Counted from the stretch's first letter, positions 1 to 4,196 are shown. The stretch: DNA of 5,715 nt from an uncultured Collinsella sp. (GCA_900549335.1 UROJ01000102.1:1-5715), one strand, 5' to 3'. Notes: generated by a model not told the origin, from the letters alone. Translations and numbers: made by a program.

Positions 1-230
1 CGTGGGATAGAGCGCATGCGAGAGGAAAGCTCGGCTGCTTCGGACGGTGTTGGAGGGGGTGCCTGAGAAGACCGAGATCATGCACATCGCCTAACTGTGG
101 TTTCTTCCATTGTCATCCATCCGCTACTCAGCAGGTCGTCCCTAAACCGTCCGAAACAGCCGAGTTTTGGAAACCGACTCCCTCGGGGGATAGGCTGAGC
201 ATCACGTTGGGACCATTTACCATCCGCGGT
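1..230. other. Non-coding stretch without a supported gene
   Basis: No convincing gene is seen here. One plus-strand frame, open from 11 and ending with TAA at 92-94, reads as a plausible C-terminus (RTVLEGVPEKTEIMHIA). It is preceded by a stop at 8-10, has no clear start, and could be a remnant of an upstream gene or chance. The main structure is the spaced inverted repeat at 26-168, listed separately. This is also the region immediately downstream of the minus-strand lacI-type gene, but I see no strong T-tailed hairpin that would serve as its terminator. Confidence 0.5.
26..168. repeat. Spaced 22-nt imperfect inverted repeat
   Basis: The segment 26-47 (core CTCGGCTGCTTCGGACGG) recurs inverted at 147-168 (core CCGTCCGAAACAGCCGAG). 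The arms agree at 20 of 22 positions and are separated by 99 bp. The arms are too far apart for a simple terminator. They could be the ends of a small non-autonomous element or two opposed copies of a dispersed repeat. No target duplication was recognised, and the identity is unknown. Confidence 0.6.
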
Positions 231-1241
231 CTAACTGCTCGCGCGCTGCACGAGCTTGACAGGGACAAGCGTCTCCATCTCGGGTTTCTCGCCGCGCAGC
301 AGGGCGAGCAGGGCCTGACATCCCTCGTGCGCGAGGCGCTCGGGGAAGCGGCGAATGGTGCTGATCTGCGGCGTCGGGATCTGCGCGTACACGGAATCGT
401 CGAAACCGATGAGGCGGACGTCCTCGGGTACGCGCTTGCCGGCCGCAACGAGCGCCCGCAGCGCACCCACGGCAGCGTGGTCGCTATGGGCAAAGATGCC
501 GTCGACGGGGCAACCCGTGGAGAGGAAGTCGGTCACGAGTTCCTCAGACTCGATGATGCTCGGCTGCTTGCCCGAGACAAACAGCTGGTAGTCGCGGCAC
601 AGCGGCATCCCATGCGCGGCAAGCGCCCGCTCGTAGCCCATCTGACGCTCGTTTCCGGGGTAGTTGGCCGTAAAACTCGAGATGCTCAGGATGTTCTTGC
701 AGCCGCGCTCGATGAGGTGCTCGGTTGCCATGTAGCCGCCGCCGATGTTGTCGGAACCCACGTGCGGGAAACCGAGGTCGTTTTCGGGCGCGCGGTCGAT
801 GCAGACCACGGGAATGCCGTGGGGGACAAATTCGCCGTCGAGCCTGCGCAGGCCGGAGATGCAGATGATGCCATCGGCTTGTTTGCTCGCAAGCGTGCGG
901 AAGTAATCGCGCTCGCGGGCGGGGTCGTTGGCGCTGTTGCAGACAAAGACCGAGTAGTCCTCGGTGGCGAGCTCGCGTTCCACATGCAGGGCGATCTTGG
1001 AAAAGAAGTCGTTCGAGATGTCCGGCACGATCATGCCGATGGTCCGGGACTGGGCCATGCGGAGGCTCTTCGCCGCCATATTCGTGACGTAGCCGTATTC
1101 CTCGACGGCGGCTTCAACACGCTCGCGGGTGTCTTCGGAAAAACGGCCACTGCCGTTGATGACGTGGGAGACCGTGGCGACGGATACGCCGGCCGCTGCG
1201 GCAATCTGGCGCATGGACGAGCGCTTGCCGGGTGTGGGCAT
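231..1241 (-). CDS. LacI-family transcriptional repressor (LacI/PurR/GalR type)
   Basis: This 336-residue protein has the usual LacI-family length and order. Residues 10-33 form the helix-turn-helix, with the family signature AAAAGVSVATVSHVIN. The hinge (NMAAKSLR, 54-61) contains the conserved leucine that inserts into the operator. Residues from about 66 (TIGMIVPDISNDFF) to the end form the periplasmic-binding-protein-like effector domain. That domain has the DGIICISG and late IGFDDSVYAQIPTPQISTIR motifs, and the last is the classical PQISTI signature. Met1 is preferred to Met10 because AGGAGG lies 4 nt upstream of Met1 and nothing similar precedes Met10. The effector is probably a sugar or nucleoside, but its identity cannot be read from sequence. 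No sugar operon is adjacent within the window. The palindrome at 1266-1279 suggests autorepression. Family assignment is firm; the regulated pathway is unknown. Confidence 0.93.
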   Translation of the reverse strand: MPTPGKRSSMRQIAAAAGVSVATVSHVINGSGRFSEDTRERVEAAVEEYGYVTNMAAKSLRMAQSRTIGMIVPDISNDFFSKIALHVERELATEDYSVFVCNSANDPARERDYFRTLASKQADGIICISGLRRLDGEFVPHGIPVVCIDRAPENDLGFPHVGSDNIGGGYMATEHLIERGCKNILSISSFTANYPGNERQMGYERALAAHGMPLCRDYQLFVSGKQPSIIESEELVTDFLSTGCPVDGIFAHSDHAAVGALRALVAAGKRVPEDVRLIGFDDSVYAQIPTPQISTIRRFPERLAHEGCQALLALLRGEKPEMETLVPVKLVQRASS

Positions 1242-1265
1242 GGGGCCTCCTGCTGTTTGCGAGTG

Positions 1266-1279
1266 GTTAACAGGTTAAC
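1266..1279 (-). promoter_or_regulatory. Candidate LacI-family operator at the repressor's own promoter
   Basis: Two GTTAAC hexamers, each its own reverse complement, flank an AG centre (GTTAACAGGTTAAC), giving a 14-bp near-perfect dyad. TTAAC/GTTAA half-sites are typical of LacI-family operators, which more often have a CG centre. On the minus strand a -10-like TACAAT (complement of 1284-1289) lies just upstream, so the dyad would cover the transcription start. This position suits autorepression. No good -35 hexamer was found. The role is inferred from position and symmetry. Confidence 0.5.
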
Positions 1280-1283
1280 TGAG

Positions 1284-1289
1284 ATTGTA
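1284..1289 (-). promoter_or_regulatory. Candidate -10 element of the LacI-family gene
   Basis: Read on the minus strand this is TACAAT, five of six matches to TATAAT, about 43 bp upstream of the start codon. The sequence 17 bp further upstream (CCATCG) does not resemble a -35 element, so the promoter would be weak or activator-dependent. The candidate operator lies directly downstream. Confidence 0.35.
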
Positions 1290-1455
1290 GCGCATGCGCG
1301 ATGCCGCGATGGACTCCATGTGCCCAGCCTATAAACTACGCCGCTGAACAGGCAATATTATCCATATGTAGGACCTGAGTAACAAAACGCCGCCGTTTGC
1401 TCGACGGTATGGGACCGCTTGTCGCCAGCGGATATAAGGGCTCTCAGTCCAATGT

Positions 1456-1471
1456 GGATAAACGTTTAACC
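1456..1471. promoter_or_regulatory. CG-centred palindrome, candidate LacI-family operator
   Basis: The sequence GGATAAACGTTTAACC contains the perfect 10-bp palindrome TAAACGTTTA (1459-1468). After one mismatched pair, the flanking GG/CC also pair. A CpG-centred AT-rich dyad is the standard architecture of LacI/GalR-family sites. It lies 177 bp from the dyad at 1266-1279, so DNA looping by a tetramer is conceivable. It could equally belong to a different family member or be chance. Confidence 0.4.
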
Positions 1472-1545
1472 TACAAAGCGTCAAAACATCGGCGCTCAAT
1501 ACGTCAAACACGAACCCTCAACGGGGGAGTGGCGTCGAGAGCGCT

Positions 1546-1596
1546 ATGGAGGTGTGCAGAGAACGGTTAATAACACTCCGGAGAGCGATCACATAG
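1546..1596 (+). CDS. Possible 16-codon leader peptide before pyrE
   Basis: ATG at 1546 opens a short frame (MEVCRERLITLRRAIT) that ends with TAG at 1594-1596, eleven bases before the attenuator-like hairpin. A GGGGGAG stretch at about 1522-1528 is rather far upstream for a ribosome site. No run of regulatory codons is evident. Leader translation is known to control pyrE in some enterobacteria, but a short frame like this also arises easily by chance. Confidence 0.13.
   Translation: MEVCRERLITLRRAIT
1577..1585 (+). promoter_or_regulatory. Weak candidate PyrR-binding RNA motif in the pyrE leader
   Basis: TCCGGAGAG matches the core UCCNGNGAG of the PyrR-recognised loop known from pyr leaders of Gram-positive bacteria. 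It sits between the likely transcript start and a hairpin that could be the controlled terminator. Against it, the bases flanking the loop do not form the usual closing stem well, and CTCCGGAG is itself a simple palindrome. It is reported as a possibility only. Confidence 0.22.
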
Positions 1597-1607
1597 AAGC
1601 AGGGCAG

Positions 1608-1643
1608 GCACCTCAGCGGCATCGGTTCGCTGAGGTGCTTTCT
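1608..1643 (+). terminator. Attenuator-like hairpin in the pyrE leader
   Basis: Perfect 11-bp arms GCACCTCAGCG (1608-1618) and CGCTGAGGTGC (1628-1638) flank a 9-nt loop. The stem can extend by G-U and A-U pairs at its base. It is followed by TTTCT, a short and imperfect T run. Since the hairpin lies between the upstream region and pyrE, about 70 bp before the start codon, premature termination or attenuation is the natural reading. The weak T tract leaves readthrough likely. Confidence 0.5.
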
Positions 1644-1668
1644 GGTAAGCTAAGAACCGGATTCACAC

Positions 1669-1691
1669 GCGCCCGTCCAAGCTGGACGCGC
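1669..1691 (+). promoter_or_regulatory. Hairpin just upstream of the pyrE ribosome-binding site
   Basis: CGTCCA (1674-1679) pairs with TGGACG (1683-1688) across a 3-nt loop. A further GCG/CGC pairing extends the stem beyond a two-base bulge. The stem ends six bases before GGAAGGGAG, so it could tune ribosome access. No regulator is identifiable. Confidence 0.3.
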
Positions 1692-1709
1692 CTATTGGAA
1701 GGGAGACCC

Positions 1710-2390
1710 ATGGAGGCTTACAAGCAAGAATTCATCAAGTTCATGGTCGAGTCCGACGTGCTTAAGTTTGGCAGCTTTACGCTCAAGAGCGGCCGTCAGT
1801 CCCCGTTCTTTATGAACGCCGGCGCCTACGTGACGGGCTATCAGCTCAAGAAGCTGGGCGAGTATTACGCCCAGGCCATCCACGATAACTTTGGCGACGA
1901 CTTTGACGTGCTGTTTGGGCCGGCCTACAAGGGCATTCCCCTGGCCGTCGTGACCGCGATTGCCTACCACGAGCTGTACGGCAAGGAGATCAAGTACTGC
2001 TGCGACCGCAAGGAGGCCAAGGACCACGGTGCCGATAAGGGCAACCTGCTGGGTTATGAGCCCAAGGACGGCGACCGCGTGGTCATGGTCGAGGACGTCA
2101 CCACCAGCGGCAAGTCCATCGACGAGACCTATCCCAAGGTTAAGGCTGCTGCCGACGTCGAAATCAAGGGCCTGATTGTGTCCCTCAACCGCATGGAGGT
2201 CGGCAAGGGCGGCGTGACCACCGCGCAGAAGGAGATCGAGGCAAAGTACGGTTTCCCCGTCGCGAGCATCGTTTCCATGGCCGAGGTCGTCGAGACCCTC
2301 TACAACCACGAGATCGACGGCAAGGTCGTCATCGATGACGAGCTCAAGACCGCCATCGACGCCTACTACGAGCAGTACGGAGTGCGTTAG
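1710..2390 (+). CDS. pyrE: Orotate phosphoribosyltransferase
   Basis: The enzyme makes orotidine 5'-monophosphate from orotate and PRPP, the fifth step of cytosolic de novo pyrimidine synthesis. The 226-residue protein starts with the typical N-terminal block KFGSFTLKSGRQSPFFMN (residues 19-36). The FGPAYKG segment (69-75) contributes to substrate binding. The flexible catalytic loop is DRKEAKDHG (99-107), with the conserved Lys and His of this family. The PRPP-binding motif is VVMVEDVTTSGKS (124-136), with paired acidic residues E128/D129. The start at 1710 is chosen because GGAAGGGAG lies 4-12 nt upstream and the protein begins where homologues do. The frame is open further upstream to 1554, but that part covers the attenuator hairpin. 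No other pyr genes are adjacent, so it is probably monocistronic. Length is slightly above the roughly 213 residues common in enterobacteria. Confidence 0.97.
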   Translation: MEAYKQEFIKFMVESDVLKFGSFTLKSGRQSPFFMNAGAYVTGYQLKKLGEYYAQAIHDNFGDDFDVLFGPAYKGIPLAVVTAIAYHELYGKEIKYCCDRKEAKDHGADKGNLLGYEPKDGDRVVMVEDVTTSGKSIDETYPKVKAAADVEIKGLIVSLNRMEVGKGGVTTAQKEIEAKYGFPVASIVSMAEVVETLYNHEIDGKVVIDDELKTAIDAYYEQYGVR

Positions 2391-2416
2391 TTACGGCGTT
2401 TTACCAAACGCCGTAA
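2391..2416 (+). other. Hairpin at the pyrE stop codon without a T tract
   Basis: TTACGGCGTTT (2391-2401) and AAACGCCGTAA (2406-2416) form a perfect 11-bp stem with a 4-nt loop, beginning directly after the pyrE stop codon. No run of T follows, so it is not a standard intrinsic terminator. It may protect the 3' end of the message. Confidence 0.5.
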
Positions 2417-2430
2417 CCGGCCGACGCTGC

Positions 2431-2530
2431 GCGCCGCCCAGAGCGACAATTTGTCATTCAAAAGGCAAGGCATGACCAGAAGGTCAATGCCTTGCCTTTT
2501 TCATGCCAACTTGTTCGCTCTGGGCGGCGC
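2431..2530. repeat. 100-bp nested palindrome enclosing the pyrE terminator
   Basis: The 16-bp segment 2431-2446 (GCGCCGCCCAGAGCGA) is repeated exactly inverted at 2515-2530. Pairing continues inward for ACAA/TTGT after one bulged base. The interior is almost filled by the terminator hairpin at 2460-2501, so the whole element folds into one long stem. Its exact terminal repeats and round length resemble a miniature inverted-repeat element, but no target duplication is visible. It may be a dispersed intergenic repeat of this lineage. Confidence 0.6.
2460..2501 (+). terminator. Intrinsic terminator of pyrE
   Basis: The 18-base arm beginning at 2460 (AAAAGGCAAGGCATGACC) pairs with 2482-2500 across an AGAA loop, with one bulged A on the right arm. 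It is followed by five T (2497-2501, partly within the stem). A-rich sequence on the left side gives the reverse strand a T tail too, so it may stop transcription in both directions. Confidence 0.85.
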
Positions 2531-2579
2531 TCGCTGTCCGTCCTCTACCCGCGGCGTTGCCCCGCTCCGGATGCGGCAC

Positions 2580-2604
2580 TTGGGGACGTTCTTAAATGGC
2601 TAGT
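2580..2604. repeat. Left copy of a 25-bp direct repeat bracketing the IS region
   Basis: The sequence begins TTGGGGACGTTCTTAAAT and recurs at 4192-4216 as TTGGGGATGTTTTTAAAT with 21 of 25 positions identical. Three of the four differences are C/T or G/A transitions. The two copies sit at opposite edges of the repeat-rich block that contains the IS110 element. They are too far apart and too diverged to be its target duplication, so they are better read as two members of a host repeat family. Confidence 0.55.
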
Positions 2605-2646
2605 CACCGGGGACGTTCTTGTTTGACTAGTCGTTTAAGAACGTCC
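2584..2646. repeat. Palindromic host repeat that received the IS110 element
   Basis: A 22-base arm at 2584-2605 pairs with 2625-2646. Twenty positions are Watson-Crick and two can be G-U wobbles, so the RNA or single-strand form pairs throughout. The 19-base loop carries a second copy of GGGGACGTTCTT (2609-2620), which could compete for the same partner AAGAACGTCC (2637-2646). The centre of the right arm is the perfect palindrome GACTAGTC (2625-2632). The arrangement resembles REP/BIME-type intergenic repeats. Its last bases form the left target of the inserted element. Confidence 0.55.
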
Positions 2647-2648
2647 AT

Positions 2649-2654
2649 TACAGT
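2649..2654 (+). promoter_or_regulatory. -10-like half of a circle-junction promoter (left end)
   Basis: TACAGT matches TATAAT at four of six positions. In the linear copy no -35 precedes it at proper distance. If the element circularises at the CA core, TTGACA from the right end is placed 15 bp upstream. Transcription would then begin near 2661, just before the first hairpin of the RNA. The short spacer weakens the prediction. Confidence 0.4.
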
Positions 2655-2724
2655 CGAAATTGTCAGCCCGGGACCGTCTCGGGCTACGATTGAGGCGCGC
2701 CCAGAACGGGCCGCCGACCGGGCG

Positions 2725-2784
2725 CCCGCGCACGGCCGAACGTCCCTGCCCCCGAGAGGGCCTGTTGGGTGCTGCCGGCGCGGG
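2725..2784 (+). ncRNA. Target-binding loop of the bridge RNA
   Basis: The basal stem pairs CCCGCGC (2725-2731) with GCGCGGG (2778-2784) and, past one bulged A, CGGC (2733-2736) with GCCG (2774-2777). The cap is GCCC/GGGC (2748-2751, 2758-2761). The 5' strand of the internal loop reads GAACGTCC (2738-2745), identical to the left flank at 2639-2646. The 3' strand TTGGGTG (2765-2771) is the reverse complement of CACCCAA at 4054-4060, and two wobble pairs extend the match to 4062. Only the second core base on the left-guide side mismatches. Confidence 0.8.
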
Positions 2785-2792
2785 ACGCGCCG

Positions 2793-2857
2793 CCCCCGAC
2801 GGCTGATAGGAAAGTGCCGGGCAGGCGCCGCGGCTGGTAATGTGAGTGCCGAGGGGG
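2793..2857 (+). ncRNA. Donor-binding loop of the bridge RNA
   Basis: The basal stem pairs CCCCC (2793-2797) with GGGGG (2853-2857), then CGGC (2800-2803) with GCCG (2848-2851). The cap is GCCG-GGC against GCC-CGGC (2816-2834) with one bulged base. The 5' strand contains ATAGGAA (2806-2812), identical to the last seven bases of the right end (4047-4053). The 3' strand GTAATG (2837-2842) is the reverse complement of CATTAC at 2646-2651, that is, the core plus the first four left-end bases. Confidence 0.78.
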
Positions 2858-2895
2858 AGGCCATCCGGTCGAACGACTACCGGAAGGATACCACC

Positions 2896-4026
2896 GTGAA
2901 AGCGCCATCCACCAGACCCGCGGCCGTGCTCGGCCTGGACGTCGGCAAGTCGTCGCACTGGGCCTGCCTGATCGACCGCGACGGGGGGGTGCTGGCCAGC
3001 GCCCCCGTCCGCAACAGGGAGGCCGAGCTCGACGCGCTGTTCGCCTCCGCGCCCGCCGGCACGCTCGTCGTCGACCAGTTCCGCAACATAGGGTCCCTCG
3101 CCGTGAGGCGGGCCCGCGCCGCGGGGCTCGGGGTCGCCCACCTGCCCGGGCTCGCCGCCAGCCGCGCCGCGGGCCTGTTCGCCGGCGAGGCCAAGACCGA
3201 TGAGCGCGACGCCGCGGTGATCGCGCGGACCGCCCTGGGCGTGCCGGACTCCCTGTCGGGGGTCCCGGGCCGCGGCGAGGCCCTCGAGGCCGCCCGCGCC
3301 CTCTCGTCGCAGCGCGACCACGTCGTCGCCTGCGCGACCAGGGACAAGAACCGCCTGCGCGCGGTGCTGCTCGAGTCCTGCCCGGCCCTCGAGGCCGCGG
3401 TCGACCTGTCGGACCGGCGGTGGCTGGAGCTGCTCGCCGGGTTCGGCGGGGCGTGGGGGATCGCCCGCTCCGGGGCCGAGGGCCCGCGGGCCGAGGCCGC
3501 CGGGGAGGCCGCGGCCGCCTCCACCGCGCCCCCGCCGGCGCTCGTCGAGGCCGAGAACAGGCAGGTCAGGTTCCTGGCCGCCCGGATATCGGAGGCCCTC
3601 GACGAGGCCGGGGCCCTCGAGGCCGAGACGGCGGCGCTGCTCGAGGGCGACGAGACCTACGCGTGCCTGCTCACCGTGCCCGGCATCGGCCCGAGGACCG
3701 CGGCGCAGCTCGCGGTGTCGGTCGACATCGGGAGGTTCCCGGACCACGACCACCTGGCCTCGTACTGCGGCATAGCCCCGAGGGTGAGGAGCTCCGGCAC
3801 GTCGGTGAGGTCGGTCAGGGCGTCCAGGCGCGGCGACGCGAGGCTCAAGTCCCTGCTGATCTTCTCGTGCAACAGCCTGGTGAGGTCCTCGGGGCGCTAC
3901 GGCGAGTACTACCGGGCCTGCAGGGCGCGGGGCATGGGGCACGGGCGGGCGCTCAAGGCCGTCGCGAGGAAGCGGCTCAGGGCGATATACGCCGTGATGC
4001 GCGACCGGGTGCCCTACCGGGAGTAG
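2896..4026 (+). CDS. IS110-family transposase (bridge-RNA-guided DEDD recombinase)
   Basis: This 376-residue enzyme would cut and rejoin DNA strands to excise and insert the element. The N-terminal RuvC-like domain shows the acidic set D15 (GLDVGKSSHW), D60 (LVVDQ), D102 and D105 (AKTDERDAAVIA). The second position is Asp where the family is named for Glu. A DQ at this place is, as I recall, usual in a subgroup common in actinobacteria, so it need not mean inactivity. An Ala/Glu-rich helical middle follows. The C-terminal Transposase_20 domain has the helix-hairpin-helix PGIGPRTAA (262-270) and a SSGTS motif (299-303) before a RRGDARLK stretch (311-318). A serine of this motif is the likely nucleophile. 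GTG at 2896 is chosen because GGAAGGA lies 7 nt upstream; the frame extends back to 2596 but only through the bridge RNA. No frameshift or stop is seen, so it is probably functional. Confidence 0.93.
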   Translation: MKAPSTRPAAVLGLDVGKSSHWACLIDRDGGVLASAPVRNREAELDALFASAPAGTLVVDQFRNIGSLAVRRARAAGLGVAHLPGLAASRAAGLFAGEAKTDERDAAVIARTALGVPDSLSGVPGRGEALEAARALSSQRDHVVACATRDKNRLRAVLLESCPALEAAVDLSDRRWLELLAGFGGAWGIARSGAEGPRAEAAGEAAAASTAPPPALVEAENRQVRFLAARISEALDEAGALEAETAALLEGDETYACLLTVPGIGPRTAAQLAVSVDIGRFPDHDHLASYCGIAPRVRSSGTSVRSVRASRRGDARLKSLLIFSCNSLVRSSGRYGEYYRACRARGMGHGRALKAVARKRLRAIYAVMRDRVPYRE

Positions 4027-4035
4027 CCCCGACGG

Positions 4036-4041
4036 TTGACA
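4036..4041 (+). promoter_or_regulatory. Consensus -35 in the IS110 right end
   Basis: TTGACA is a perfect -35 hexamer ten bases after the transposase stop codon and 12 bases before the right core. In the integrated copy it points outward, with only TATAGG (too close) following. In a circle it would be paired with TACAGT of the left end at 15-bp spacing, driving the bridge RNA and transposase. Promoters assembled at the circle junction are known for this family. Confidence 0.5.
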
Positions 4042-4055
4042 AAACTATAGGAACA

Positions 4056-4196
4056 CCCAATGACTAATCACCACATGTGAGCCTGGCCTCCTGCGTCAGA
4101 TTCTAATAACGAGTTTACGGAATAAATAGTTATTAGAGTCGATATGGCCGACCTAATGACGAGAAGTCGTTATTAGGTCGGCCGTTAGTCATTGGG
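4056..4196. repeat. 140-bp host repeat block with two related hairpins
   Basis: Perfect 12-bp inverted ends CCCAATGACTAA (4056-4067) and TTAGTCATTGGG (4185-4196) enclose two hairpins. The first pairs GATTCTAATAAC (4099-4110) with GTTATTAGAGTC (4129-4140), with one wobble. The second pairs GGCCGACCTAATGACG (4146-4161) with 4168-4183, also with one wobble, around a 6-nt loop. Both hairpins share the element CTAATRACGAG and its counterpart GTTATTAG, so one probably derives from the other. Neither is followed by a T run, so terminator function is doubtful. This block is the right half of the site split by the IS110 element. Confidence 0.55.

Larger units (their letters stand above)
1242..1709. 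other. 468-bp intergenic region between the LacI-family gene and pyrE
   Basis: The left part holds the repressor's promoter and operator candidates. The middle (1371-1450) contains two hairpins enclosed by a longer-range pairing, then a CG-centred palindrome at 1456-1471. The right part (1546-1709) is the probable pyrE leader, with an attenuator-like hairpin. A 60-codon minus-strand frame at 1511-1329 has no recognisable protein features. A TATAAG at 1433-1438 could be a -10 for pyrE, but there is no convincing -35 at the right distance, so the pyrE start of transcription is not resolved. Confidence 0.6.
2660..2862 (+). ncRNA. IS110 bridge RNA (target- and donor-guide RNA)
   Basis: Bridge RNAs bind the IS110 recombinase and pair one loop with the target site and another with the element's own junction. 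Three structures occur in the expected order. A 5' stem-loop lies at 2665-2685 (AGCCCGGGA against TCTCGGGCT, 3-nt loop). A target-binding loop lies at 2725-2784 and a donor-binding loop at 2793-2857. Both big hairpins have the same design: a basal stem closing with CGGC/GCCG, then an internal loop whose two strands are the guides, then a capping hairpin. Guide sequences match both junctions of this very copy, which is hard to get by chance. The exact 5' and 3' ends are estimates. The transposase ribosome site follows about 20 bp downstream. Confidence 0.82.
2646..4055 (+). mobile_element. IS110-family insertion sequence with bridge RNA
   Basis: The element consists of a 250-bp non-coding left end, a DEDD-type transposase gene and a very short right end of 27 bp after the stop codon. 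This is the layout of the IS110 group, which carries its RNA in the left end. It has no terminal inverted repeats, as usual for the family. Ends are placed from the guide matches in the RNA. A CA core occurs at 2646-2647 on the left junction (GAACGTC-CA-TTACAG) and at 4054-4055 on the right (ATAGGAA-CA-CCCAATG). One core plus element is therefore 1408 bp. Higher G+C than the flanks supports transfer. The inferred empty site joins TTTAAGAACGTC, CA and CCCAATGACTAA. Confidence 0.85.

Noticed and set aside
207..1334. Long plus-strand open frame opposite the LacI-family gene
   Set aside because: It is the antisense shadow of a clear repressor gene in GC-rich DNA and shows no recognisable domain.
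1329..1511. 60-codon minus-strand frame between the repressor and pyrE
   Set aside because: It has no ribosome site or motif that I recognise, and it contains the CG-centred palindrome and hairpins, so non-coding function is more likely.
1554..1709. Longer pyrE starting at 1554
   Set aside because: The added 52 residues have no family counterpart and cover two hairpins. The start at 1710 has a strong ribosome site.
2391..2416. Terminator directly after the pyrE stop codon
   Set aside because: The hairpin is perfect, but no T run follows. The T-tailed hairpin at 2460-2501 is the better terminator.
2596..2895. N-terminal extension of the transposase to an ATG at 2596
   Set aside because: The extension begins in the host repeat outside the element and spans the bridge RNA. 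GTG at 2896 has a good ribosome site and matches the family N-terminus.
2635..3942. Long minus-strand frame across the transposase
   Set aside because: Its Gly/Arg/Pro-rich, low-complexity product is typical of antisense reading of a very GC-rich gene, and it would run through the bridge RNA.
2645..4057. CC as the core dinucleotide of the IS110 element
   Set aside because: CC fits the target-side sequences and the host repeat, but it does not fit the donor guides, which end exactly before CA at both junctions. CA explains both right-hand guides.
3420..4067. Plus-strand alternative frame inside the transposase, rich in Gly and Arg
   Set aside because: It overlaps the conserved C-terminal transposase domain in another frame and lacks a ribosome site or motifs.
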